From Actinoplanes octamycinicus (GTDB lineage Bacteria > Actinomycetota > Actinomycetes > Mycobacteriales > Micromonosporaceae): a stretch of 64,000 bases of DNA. Made by a program: the position numbers and the translations under genes. Every line of letters starts with the position of its first letter. The stretch's first letter is position 1. Below, piece by piece: positions 9,037-17,067 of this stretch. The stretch is from contig NZ_JACHNB010000001.1 of assembly GCF_014205225.1 (NCBI RefSeq), forward strand, positions 9,281,501-9,345,500. The letters run 5' to 3'. Under the pieces are notes generated by a model. It saw nothing but the letters and a program-made list of their open reading frames with translations, searched no databases and was not told the origin of the DNA.

Positions 9037-12000
9037 TCACGACTCCAGCGCACGGTTCACCTGGCCCGGATCGATCCGGGCCAGTGCCGTGCCCGGGTCC
9101 AGGCCGAACCCGGCGGCGTACGCCTCGGCGAACGCCTCCTCCCCCAGCACCGCCCGGTTGCGCCGGGTCAGCTCGGCCACCTGCAGGTCGGTCGGGTCGT
9201 GCGCGCCGCGCAGCCGGGCGCCGGCGCCGAGCAGCTGCACCGCGTCCCGGTGCCGGCCGAGCAGGTCGGCCAGGCTCGCCGCGCCGATCGCGACCAGCGA
9301 CAGGATCGGCATGTCCCGGGTCGCCTGAGCGGCGGCGTACGCCCGGATCAGCGCTTTCTCGGCCTGGACCGGGTCGCCCCGGCGCAACGCCAGCGCGGCC
9401 CGCACCCCCTCGATGATCGCGGTGCCGTGGTCGCCGTTGATGAATTCCAGCGACTCCACCGGCAGCCCGGTCGCGGCCCGGGTGACCAGCTCCTCGGCCC
9501 GGTCCAGGTCGCCGAGCGCGACCAGCATCCCGGCCTCCAGGGCGTCGATGAGCAGCATCATCGCCGGGGACGCCGACCGGCCGGCCCGCTCCCGGGCGGC
9601 CCGCAGCGCGGCCCGGGCCTCGTCCGGCTCGCCGCGCCGCAGGTACAGGTCGGAGCGCCGCAGGTCGATGAAGACCTCGTCGCCCAGGTCCAGCGAACCG
9701 AACTCGGCGGCCAGCGAGGTGGCCGTGTCCAGGTCGGCGAGCGCGCCGTCCAGGTCGCCGTCGTACTGCCGGAGCAGGGCGCGCAGCGGCAGCACGGTGG
9801 CCTGGCCCCAGCGGTCGCCGGCCGCCCGGAACCCGGCCAGCGCGTCGGTCACGTCGACCCGGACCTGGGCCACATCGCCGTTGTTCTCCGCCACCTGGGC
9901 ACGGAACAGCAGGGCGAGCGCGGTCACCCAGCGGTCCGGGCCGGCCACCAGCTCGTCGATCCGGGCGCGGGCCGCCTCCGGCTCCTCGGCCATGTAGAGC
10001 ACCACCGCGGCCAGCGCGCCGGTCAGCCCGGGCAGATGCGGGTGCGCGACCAGCCGCCGGGCCAGCTCCCGCATCCGCTCCCGGCGCTGGTCGGCGCTCT
10101 CCAGCGCCATCGCGTACTCCGCGCTGACCCGGTTCAGCACCAGCACCGCCTCGGCGCAGTCCAGGGTCAACTGGTCCCGCTCACCGGGCACGTTCAGCGC
10201 CTCGCGCAGCCAGAACGCGGCGTCGGCGTGCCGGCCGAACATCTGCCAGTACCAGACCAGGCTCATCGCCAGGCGCAGCGCCTGCTCGGCCTCGCCCTGG
10301 TCACAGAGGTGGCGCAGGGCGGCTAGGGCGTTGTCGTACTCGGCGCGCAGCACCCGCAGGGCGTCCAGCTGCTCGGCGGTGCGCAGCCGCGGGTCGTGCT
10401 CGGCGACCAGGGCGGCCAGGTGGCGGGCGGCCAGACCCCGGACGGCGGGCAGCGTGCCCTGCTCGGCGAGGCGGTCGACGCCGTACTCGCGGAGCGTCTC
10501 CAGCATCCGGTACCGCCCGTCCGGGGCGCGGTGCAGCAGCGACTTGTCGACCAGAGCGGCCAGCAGGTCCGGGATGTCCGGGGCGTCCGGGCAGACCGCG
10601 CTCGCCGAGCCGATGGTCACCCCGCCGGGCAGCACCGACACCCGCTCGGCCAGAGCCCGCTCGTCGTCGGCGAGCAGATCCCAGCTCCAGGCGATCACCG
10701 CGCGCAGCGTCCGGTGCCGGGGCAGCGCGGTCCGGCTGCCCGTGGTGAGCAGCCGGAACCGGTCGTCCAGCCCGGCTGCCAGCTCGGCCAGCCCGAGCGT
10801 GCGCAGCCGGGCGGCGGCCAGCTCCAGGGCGAGCGGCAGCCCGTCCAGCCGGCGCACGATCTGCACCACCGGCGCCACGGTCGCCTCGCCGGCCCGCTCG
10901 TCGACCGCGAAGCCGGGCAGCACCGCGGCGGCCCGCTCGGCGAACAGCCGGACCGCCGGCGACCGGAGCACCTCGGCCGGCTCGGTGCTCTCCGGCACCC
11001 CGAGCGGACCGAGCGGGACCAGCGCCTCGCCGTCCACCGCGAGCGGCTCCCGGCTGGTGGCCAGGATCCGCAGCCCCGGGCAGCGCACCAGCAGCGCGGT
11101 GACCAGGTGCGCGACCGCGTCGATCAGGTGCTCGCAGTTGTCCACCACGAACAGGCACTCGCGCCCGGCGAACTGGTCGACCAGCACGTCGATCTCGCCG
11201 CGGCCCTCGAACCGGATCCCGGAGTTCTCGAAGATGGCCGCGGCGCGCAGACCGGTCGCGGTCAGCACCGCGGCGGGCAGCTCGGCCGGCGCGGTCACCG
11301 ACGCCAAGTCGATCAGCCACACGCCGTCGCGGTAGTCACCCCGCCGCCGGCGCGCCGCCTGCGTGGCCAGCCGCGTCTTGCCGGCCCCGCCCGGCCCGAG
11401 CACGGTGATCAGCCGACCGCCGCTGAGCAGCGCGTCCACCCGCTCCAGGTCGGCCTCCCGGCCGATGAAGCTGGTCAGTGGTTCCGGCAGATTGCTCGCC
11501 GCCGGGTGCGCCTCGTCCTTTTCCGGTACGGCCTGGTCTGCCCCGCCCAGCGCATCGGACGTCCACGCCCCGGACTCGCGCGAACTGCCGGCCGACCGGT
11601 GCGCCCGGTCGCGCGCCGCCGCGGACTCCGGGCCGCCGACCGGCCGCTGGTCGCGGTCCGCCGCCGCGTCCGGGCCGCGCGCCGGCCACTGCTCACGGTC
11701 CGCCGCCGCGTCCGGGCCACGCGCCGGCCACTGCGCACGGTCCGCTGCCGCGTCCGGGCCGCGGAGCAGCCGCAGGTGCCGCTCGCGCAACGCCGCACCC
11801 GGATCCGCGCCGAGCCGGTCGGCGACCTCCTCGCGCACCCGCTCGTACAGATCGAGGGCCTCCGCCTGCCGGCCCTGCGCGGCCAGCGCGTCCATCAGCA
11901 GCGCCACCACCCGCTCGTCCAGCGGATGGTCCTCGTGCAGCCGGCTCAGCCGCGCCTCGGCCGCCTCCGGCCGGCCCCGCCGCAGGTCGGTCTCGGCCGC

Positions 12001-12507
12001 GTCGGCCAGCGCCGCGGCCACCGCCCGCCCCAGCCGCACCGCGACCGCCTCGGCGACCGCGCCGACCTCCGCCGCCACCGGCCCGCGGACCAGTGCGCCG
12101 GCCTGGTCCAGCAGCTCGGCCGCCGCAGCGGTGTCGCCGTCCCGCAGCCGCTGCCGCCCGGCCGCGGCCAGCCGCTCGAACCGGGTCACGTCCACGTCGT
12201 CGCCGGTCACCGCGAGCCGGTAGCCGCCCTCGTCCTGAGTGACCGCGTCGGCGTCGCCGAGCACCCGGCGCAGCCGGGACACCAGGGACTGCAGCGCGTT
12301 GGCCGGGTCGGCCGGCCGGTCCCGCGGCCACAGCGCGTCGACCAGCGTCCCGGCCGGGACCGGCCGTCCACCGGCCAGCGCCAGCCGGACGAGCAGCCCG
12401 CGCAGCCGCGCACCGGGCACCGCCAGGCCGGCCTCGTCCCGCCGGACCCGCAACGTCCCGAACAGCTCGACCCGCAACCGGCCGGCACGCTCCCCGTGCT
12501 CGCTCAC
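9037..12507 (-). CDS. AfsR/SARP-family regulator with NB-ARC and TPR domains
   Basis: Protein of 1156 residues. An OmpR-like DNA-binding domain and a bacterial transcriptional activator domain occupy about residues 1-250, giving the SARP fold. A low-complexity linker contains three copies of a 14-residue unit (RGPDAAADRAQWPA type). An NB-ARC ATPase follows, with P-loop GPGGAGKTR and the Walker B-like stretch LFVVDNCEHL, then helical TPR-like repeats to the end. The architecture is that of AfsR-type activators of secondary metabolism. GTG start at 12507 (MSEHGERAG) is chosen because the SARP domain begins just after it and AGAGG lies upstream. It may regulate the convergent DrrAB-type exporter or an unlinked cluster. 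Confidence 0.93.
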   Translation of the reverse strand: MSEHGERAGRLRVELFGTLRVRRDEAGLAVPGARLRGLLVRLALAGGRPVPAGTLVDALWPRDRPADPANALQSLVSRLRRVLGDADAVTQDEGGYRLAVTGDDVDVTRFERLAAAGRQRLRDGDTAAAAELLDQAGALVRGPVAAEVGAVAEAVAVRLGRAVAAALADAAETDLRRGRPEAAEARLSRLHEDHPLDERVVALLMDALAAQGRQAEALDLYERVREEVADRLGADPGAALRERHLRLLRGPDAAADRAQWPARGPDAAADREQWPARGPDAAADRDQRPVGGPESAAARDRAHRSAGSSRESGAWTSDALGGADQAVPEKDEAHPAASNLPEPLTSFIGREADLERVDALLSGGRLITVLGPGGAGKTRLATQAARRRRGDYRDGVWLIDLASVTAPAELPAAVLTATGLRAAAIFENSGIRFEGRGEIDVLVDQFAGRECLFVVDNCEHLIDAVAHLVTALLVRCPGLRILATSREPLAVDGEALVPLGPLGVPESTEPAEVLRSPAVRLFAERAAAVLPGFAVDERAGEATVAPVVQIVRRLDGLPLALELAAARLRTLGLAELAAGLDDRFRLLTTGSRTALPRHRTLRAVIAWSWDLLADDERALAERVSVLPGGVTIGSASAVCPDAPDIPDLLAALVDKSLLHRAPDGRYRMLETLREYGVDRLAEQGTLPAVRGLAARHLAALVAEHDPRLRTAEQLDALRVLRAEYDNALAALRHLCDQGEAEQALRLAMSLVWYWQMFGRHADAAFWLREALNVPGERDQLTLDCAEAVLVLNRVSAEYAMALESADQRRERMRELARRLVAHPHLPGLTGALAAVVLYMAEEPEAARARIDELVAGPDRWVTALALLFRAQVAENNGDVAQVRVDVTDALAGFRAAGDRWGQATVLPLRALLRQYDGDLDGALADLDTATSLAAEFGSLDLGDEVFIDLRRSDLYLRRGEPDEARAALRAARERAGRSASPAMMLLIDALEAGMLVALGDLDRAEELVTRAATGLPVESLEFINGDHGTAIIEGVRAALALRRGDPVQAEKALIRAYAAAQATRDMPILSLVAIGAASLADLLGRHRDAVQLLGAGARLRGAHDPTDLQVAELTRRNRAVLGEEAFAEAYAAGFGLDPGTALARIDPGQVNRALES
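11635..11760. repeat. 42-bp in-frame tandem repeat in the SARP linker
   Basis: Three nearly identical 42-bp units at 11635, 11677 and 11719, with a diverged fourth beside them. They encode 14-residue units (RGPDAAADREQWPA type) between the DNA-binding/activator domain and the NB-ARC domain. The length is a multiple of three, so the frame is kept and only the linker length changes. Confidence 0.85.
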
Positions 12508-12585
12508 GCCTGCGATCCTCTCGCGTACCGCCAACCCACACCAAACCGGTCCAGCGCGATAGCTGTGCCCGTCCACAGTTGCGGG

Positions 12586-12661
12586 TTGTCCACAGGTGGC
12601 CCGCCGGAGCGCGCGCTTTTCCGCCACACTGCTCTGCGGGGGCTCCCCCTGGGAGGGCGGG
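12586..12661 (+). other. Conserved non-coding element, copy 1 (TTGTCCACA ... CGCCACACTG ... CCCCTGGG)
   Basis: Contains TTGTCCACA (12586-12594), CGCCACACTG (12622-12631) and CCCCTGGG (12646-12653) followed by GGGCGGG. The same blocks, in the same order, orientation and spacing (36 bases between the first two, 24 or 25 between the next two), occur at 63275-63352. Each copy is next to a repeat array. Role unknown. Confidence 0.6.
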
Positions 12662-12799
12662 CTGTGATGATCTTGCGCGCTGCCTGGTGGATCACGGCAT
12701 CAGGGGTGATGCGTGCCGGGGAGGCCGACGGCCCGGCGCAGAGGAAGAATGGCCAGCGGAGGGCGGGCGGCCCAGCGGAAGCCGAACGGCCCGGCGGAA

Positions 12800-13150
12800 G
12801 GCGAACGGCCCAGCACGGAAGCGGGACCACGGCTTGCTCGGCGATGGCTGGCCAACTGGGGCGCGGAAAGCGCGGAAGCCGAACGGCCTCAGCACGGAAG
12901 CGGGACCACGGCCCGCTCGGCGATGACGGGCCAACTGGGGCGCGGAAAACGCGAAACCCGAACGGCCCAGCAGAAGGCGAACCGCCCAGCACGGAAGCGA
13001 GACCACGACCCGCTCGACGATGACGGGCCAGCCGGGGCACGGAAAAACGCGGAAGCCGAACGGCCCAGCAGAACGCGAACGGCCCAGCACGGAAACGGGA
13101 CCACGACCCGCTCGGCGATGACGGGCCAACTGGGGCGCGGAAAAAACGCG
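12800..13150. repeat. Degenerate array of about 79-98 bp units
   Basis: Four units each carry GACCACG, then CGCTCGGCGATGACGGGCC and CAACTGGGGCGCGGAAA with a few changes. The GACCAC marks are at 12825, 12904, 13001 and 13099, so the period is 79, 97 and 98. Each unit can form a short hairpin (GGCCCG with CGGGCC). Shorter purine-rich blocks (GAACGGCCCAGCACGGAAGC type) are repeated between them. It is unlike the 108-bp palindromic arrays in sequence. Confidence 0.75.
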
Positions 13151-13211
13151 GAGGGCGGGCGGCCCGGCGCGAAGGGGGACGGCCTGCACACGGGGAGGAC
13201 CACGGACCGGT

Positions 13212-13304
13212 CCGCGGTGGCTGTGGGCGAGGACGACCTCAGGGGGCCATCCACCGGCCCGCGGTGGCGGTGGGCGAGGACGACCTCAGGGGGCCATCCA
13301 CCGG
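13212..13304. repeat. 47-bp tandem duplication covering the methyltransferase stop codon
   Basis: CCGCGGTGG starts at 13212 and again at 13259, and both copies run through the block GGACGACCTCAGGGGGCCAT to CCACCGG. The second copy includes the last codons and TGA of the RNA methyltransferase; the first is a copy of that gene end lying just beyond it. Confidence 0.85.
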
Positions 13305-14020
13305 CGGGAATAGAGGGTGATGGCTACCGAGGTGGCCAGGTTGAGGCTGGAGACGTCGGGGCGCATCGGGATGCGGACGCGGACGTCGGCGCGGGCCAGG
13401 AGGTCCGGGGAGAGGCCGTCGCGTTCGGTGCCGAAGGCGAGGACGGCCCGGTCCGGGATGGCGGCCGGGGAGATCTCGACGCCGTCCGGGTCGAGGGCGA
13501 CGATCGGGCGGCCGGTCAGGGCGGCCACGTCGGTGCGGGCGACCGGGAGGGCGTAGTGCAGGCCGGCCGCGCCGCGGATCGCCGCCGGATCCCACGGGTC
13601 GCTGACCCCGTCGGTGAGGACCGCGGCCGCGCCGGCCGCGGCGGCCACCCGGATCACCGCGCCGACGTTGCCCAGGTTGCGCGGATCCTCGAGGAAGACG
13701 ACCGGGGCGGCGGACCCGGCGCGCAGCACCGCGTCCACATCGACCGGCGGGCGCTCGGCGATCGCGATCACCTCGGTGCGGACCGGGTTCTTCGACAGCT
13801 GCCGGAAAGCGTCCCGGGCGACCGGCCGGGCCAGCTCGCGGAACCGGCCGAGCAGGTCGGGCGCCAGGTCGGCGGCGAGCCGTTCCAGGTGTTCCGGGTC
13901 GACGGCGGCGACCTGGCGCACGGTGGCGCCGAACCGGAGGGCGTGCTTGAGGGCGTGGAACCCTTCGAGCACCGCCAGGTCACGGTCGGCGCGAGCCTGG
14001 GCGAACGCGGCGAGGGTCAT
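13286..14020 (-). CDS. SpoU/TrmH-family RNA 2'-O-methyltransferase
   Basis: Protein of 244 residues. The three SPOUT motifs are present: ED-PRNLGNVGAVIR (motif 1), LAFGTERDGLS (motif 2) and IPMRPDVSSLNLATS (motif 3, the trefoil-knot SAM site). An N-terminal RNA-binding extension includes NPVRTEVIAIAE. Members methylate ribose 2'-OH in rRNA or tRNA; the exact target cannot be read here. The last codons and stop lie inside a 47-bp duplication. Divergent from the phospholipase C gene. Confidence 0.92.
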   Translation of the reverse strand: MTLAAFAQARADRDLAVLEGFHALKHALRFGATVRQVAAVDPEHLERLAADLAPDLLGRFRELARPVARDAFRQLSKNPVRTEVIAIAERPPVDVDAVLRAGSAAPVVFLEDPRNLGNVGAVIRVAAAAGAAAVLTDGVSDPWDPAAIRGAAGLHYALPVARTDVAALTGRPIVALDPDGVEISPAAIPDRAVLAFGTERDGLSPDLLARADVRVRIPMRPDVSSLNLATSVAITLYSRRWMAP

Positions 14021-14113
14021 CGCCGCTGATTATGACGAGCGCGCCCAGACCGTACGCCAATAGGGGTTTGGTTTTCATCCGTGGGCCACCTTCGGTCGTT
14101 AACGTGCCCGGCC

Positions 14114-16105
14114 GTGACCAGCGTGGATCGTCGTAAATTCTTGCAGATGCTGGGTGTGCCGGCGGTTGCCGCCGCGATGCCCGCCGGGCTGGAGAAGGCC
14201 CTCGCCATTCCGGCGAACAACCGCACCGGGTCGATCGAGGACGTCGAGCACGTCATCTTCCTGATGCAGGAGAACCGTTCCTTCGACCATTATTTCGGTA
14301 CGTTGCGCGGCGTGCGCGGGTTCGCCGATCCGCACCCGGCGAAACGGCCGGACGGCCGGACGGTCTGGCATCAGGAGGAGCTGCTGCCGTTCCGCCCGGA
14401 GGTCAAGGATCTGGGCGGCGCCTTCCTGCCGGACCCGCCGCACGGCTGGAACGACGGGCACGCCGCCTGGAACGGCGGCCGGTTCGACCAGTGGGTGCCC
14501 CACAAGGGCGTGCAGACGATGACCCACCACACCCGCGCCGACCTGCCCTATCATTTCGCGCTCGCGGACGCTTTCACGGTTCTCGACGGCTACCACTGTT
14601 CGCTGCTCGGCCCGACCGACCCGAACCGCTATCACATGTGGAGCGGCTGGGTCGGCAACGACGGCAAGGGCGGCGGCCCGGTCATCACCAATGCCGAGGC
14701 CGGTTACGACTGGACGACCTATCCGGAGCGGCTGGAGGCGGCCGGCGTCTCCTGGAAGATCTATCAGGACATCGGGCTCGGGCTGACCGCGGCGGGTTCC
14801 TGGGGCTGGACCTCGGACCCGTTCATCGGCAATTACGGCGACAATTCGCTGCTCTACTTCCACCAGTACCAGAACGCGACGCCGGGCAATCCGCTCGCCG
14901 ACCGTGCGAAGACCGGCACCGAGGTGAACACCCTCGGCCGCGACCCGGAGAAATTGCTCACCGATTTCCGATCCGACGTGGCGAACGGGACGCTGCCGCA
15001 GGTCACCTGGCTGGTGGCGCCGGAGGCGTACACCGAGCACCCGAACTGGGAGCCGCACAACGGCGCCTGGTACGTCTCCCAGGTGATCGACATCCTGGCG
15101 TCGAACCCGGCGATCTGGTCGAAGATGGCGCTGTTCATCACCTACGACGAGGAGGGCGGCTTCTTCGACCACCTGGTCCCGCCGACCCCCGACCCGGCGC
15201 GCTCGACGGTGTCCACGGTCAACGAGATCTTCCCGGGCGGCGACGGGCACCCGGCCGGCCCGTACGGTCTCGGCATCCGCGTCCCGACGATCGTCGTCTC
15301 ACCGTGGACCCGGGGCGGCTGGGTGAACTCGCAGACCTTCGACCACACTTCGCTGATCCGCTTCCTGGAGCGCCGGTTCGGCGTCACCGAGCCGAACATC
15401 ACCCCGTGGCGGCGGGCCGTGGCCGGCGACCTGACCAGCGCCTTCGACTTCCGGACCCCGAACCGCCGGCCGGTCGGCCTGCCGGACACCACGGCGTTCA
15501 AGCCGGCCGACCTGACCCGGCAGCCGGACCTGGTCCCGGTCCCGCCGGCCGACCCGGAACTGCCGAAGCAGGAGCGCGGCGTGCGGCCGGCCCGGGCGCT
15601 GCCCTACACCCTGCACGCGGACGTCCTCGGCGACGCCGTCGAGCTGCGCAACAGCGGCCGGGCGACGGCGGTCTTCCAGGTCCGTCCGGCCGGCGGCGAC
15701 CCGCTGTCGATCACCGTCGAGCCGGGCAAGCGGCTGTCCGAGCCGCTCACCGCGACCGAGGTCGAGGTGCACGGGCCGAACGGTTTCTACCGCCGGTTCC
15801 GCCACGGCACCGGGGCCGTGCGGGTCCGGGCGCGCTACGACGAGCACCGGGACACCGTCCTGCTGGAGATCCGCAACACCGGCCGGGAACGGGCCGAGGT
15901 ACGGGTCGCCGACCGCTACACCGGGCACGCGTCGACGCTGACCCTGCGGGCCGGCACCGCCCGGACCTCGCAGATCAGCGCGGCCCGCACCCGCGGCTGG
16001 TACGACGTCACGGTCACCTCCGGCAGCGTCGTCGCGCAGTACGCCGGCCACCTGGAGAACGGCCGGGACAGCATCACCGACCCGGGCATGGGCGGCCTGG
16101 TCTGA
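14114..16105 (+). CDS. Secreted phosphocholine-type phospholipase C, Tat signal
   Basis: Protein of about 663 residues. A Tat signal starts the protein (DRRKFLQMLG, then an alanine-rich stretch and an AIP-type cleavage region). The phosphoesterase domain has the family hallmark FLMQENRSFDHYFG near residue 50 and later catalytic-type motifs (ITYDEEGGFFDH, FDHTSLIRFLE). Two C-terminal DUF756-like beta domains follow, as in PlcN/PlcC of bacteria. It should hydrolyse phosphatidylcholine or sphingomyelin-type lipids outside the cell, often to gain phosphate. GTG at 14114 places the Tat motif near the N-terminus; GTG at 14081 is an alternative. A strong hairpin follows the stop. Confidence 0.93.
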   Translation: MTSVDRRKFLQMLGVPAVAAAMPAGLEKALAIPANNRTGSIEDVEHVIFLMQENRSFDHYFGTLRGVRGFADPHPAKRPDGRTVWHQEELLPFRPEVKDLGGAFLPDPPHGWNDGHAAWNGGRFDQWVPHKGVQTMTHHTRADLPYHFALADAFTVLDGYHCSLLGPTDPNRYHMWSGWVGNDGKGGGPVITNAEAGYDWTTYPERLEAAGVSWKIYQDIGLGLTAAGSWGWTSDPFIGNYGDNSLLYFHQYQNATPGNPLADRAKTGTEVNTLGRDPEKLLTDFRSDVANGTLPQVTWLVAPEAYTEHPNWEPHNGAWYVSQVIDILASNPAIWSKMALFITYDEEGGFFDHLVPPTPDPARSTVSTVNEIFPGGDGHPAGPYGLGIRVPTIVVSPWTRGGWVNSQTFDHTSLIRFLERRFGVTEPNITPWRRAVAGDLTSAFDFRTPNRRPVGLPDTTAFKPADLTRQPDLVPVPPADPELPKQERGVRPARALPYTLHADVLGDAVELRNSGRATAVFQVRPAGGDPLSITVEPGKRLSEPLTATEVEVHGPNGFYRRFRHGTGAVRVRARYDEHRDTVLLEIRNTGRERAEVRVADRYTGHASTLTLRAGTARTSQISAARTRGWYDVTVTSGSVVAQYAGHLENGRDSITDPGMGGLV

Positions 16106-16113
16106 CGGCTGCC

Positions 16114-16159
16114 GCCCCGGCGAGCCGGACTCCAGCCGGAGTACCCGGCTCGCCGGGGC
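16114..16159. terminator. Bidirectional terminator hairpin
   Basis: A 15-bp perfect stem (GCCCCGGCGAGCCGG at 16114-16128 with its complement at 16145-16159), with an inner ACTCC/GGAGT stem. It lies 8 bases after the phospholipase C stop and 11 bases from the end of the convergent small gene, so it can serve both. Confidence 0.8.
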
Positions 16160-16170
16160 GGACCGGCAGC

Positions 16171-16506
16171 TCAGCTCAGCTGGGCCCAGGCTCCGGGGGC
16201 GGCACGGACGGCCCGGACGACGGCGGGGGCGGCGCGGTAGGTGACGTGGCCGCGCGGGCAGGTCAGCTCGTAGATCAGGTCGGCGTGGTGGCGCAGCAGC
16301 ATCTCCCGGAGGGTGTCCGGGTCCGGGTCGCCCGGCAGCTCGCCGGCCAGCAGCTCGCGCTCCACGGCGGCGCTGCGCCGGGGCATCACCTCGTAGCCGG
16401 CGGGGGCGCGGACCGTGAGCGTCGCCGGGAACCGCCGGTGGACGGCCTCGGCGATGATGTCGCCGCAGGCCGGGCAGAGCAGCTGCTTGCGCACCGTCCA
16501 TGCCAT
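16171..16506 (-). CDS. Small protein with zinc-ribbon-like N-terminus
   Basis: Protein of 111 residues starting MAWTVRKQLL. CPAC near residues 11-14 and CPRGH near 82-86 could together bind one zinc ion. The middle is helical. No named family recognised. Single gene on the minus strand, convergent with phospholipase C and divergent from the PRC-barrel gene. ATG at 16506 is preferred over an upstream in-frame codon because the latter adds only glycine-rich, non-conserved-looking sequence. Confidence 0.65.
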   Translation of the reverse strand: MAWTVRKQLLCPACGDIIAEAVHRRFPATLTVRAPAGYEVMPRRSAAVERELLAGELPGDPDPDTLREMLLRHHADLIYELTCPRGHVTYRAAPAVVRAVRAAPGAWAQLS

Positions 16507-16641
16507 TCTCCCAGCCTGCCCTCCCGGCCCGCTCCGCACCAGTCGAGCGGGCCCGGCTGGTCGGCGGGCCGGGTTGGGGGCGGGCCGGATCGGGTATCCG
16601 GGAGGTCAGGTGATCTTCAAGAGGTGGCGGAGGTGACTGCC

Positions 16642-17067
16642 ATGACCACACCGAGTGCCAGCATCGAGCTGATCGAGCTGAGTGACAGCGACCAGGTGGT
16701 GGAGGATCCGGCGGAGGACATCCGGGGCCGGAAGGTCCGGGACCGGGACGGGCACGAGCTCGGGCGGGTCGACGACCTGCTGATCGACCCGGAGGAGCGG
16801 AAGGTGCGGTTCCTGCGGGTGGCGCACGGCGGGATCCTCGGTTTCGGCGGGACCGCGTCGTTCGTGCCGGTGGAGGCGATCCGGGCGATCGACGACGAGA
16901 TCGTGCACGTGGCCGAGCCGAAGCAGATCGTGGCCGAGGCGCCCGCCTACGACCCGGAGCTGATCGACGCGACCGAGTACTACCACGATCTGTACCGGCA
17001 CTACGGGTACCCGCCGTTCTGGAGCACCGGCTACATCTACCCGGGATATCCGCACTACCGCATCTGA
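16642..17067 (+). CDS. PRC-barrel domain protein
   Basis: Protein of 141 residues. The PRC-barrel core (IRGRKVRDRDGHELGRVDDL, then RFLRVA-GILGFGG and FVPVEAI) covers about residues 25-95. The C-terminus is rich in tyrosine, histidine and proline (YYHDLYRHYGYPPFW). ATG at 16642 has GGAGG at 16629-16633 with ideal spacing; a GTG at 16633 is less suitable. Members bind RNA or other proteins and are often stress-associated in actinobacteria. The last 13 bases overlap the end of the convergent ABC exporter gene. Confidence 0.9.
   Translation: MTTPSASIELIELSDSDQVVEDPAEDIRGRKVRDRDGHELGRVDDLLIDPEERKVRFLRVAHGGILGFGGTASFVPVEAIRAIDDEIVHVAEPKQIVAEAPAYDPELIDATEYYHDLYRHYGYPPFWSTGYIYPGYPHYRI

Larger units (their letters stand above)
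12508..13285. other. Non-coding region between SARP regulator and RNA methyltransferase genes
   Basis: About 780 bases without a believable gene. It holds, in order, the promoter side of the SARP gene, a conserved element with a DnaA-box-like 9-mer (12586-12661), a purine-rich degenerate repeat array (about 12800-13150) and a 47-bp tandem duplication that reaches the end of the RNA methyltransferase gene. Long open frames exist on both strands only because the repeats lack stop codons; their products are low-complexity and differ from frame to frame. Confidence 0.7.

Noticed and set aside
12504..13254. Open frames on both strands across the 12.8-13.2 kb repeats
   Set aside because: Low-complexity products differ between frames, with no start context and no recognisable domain.
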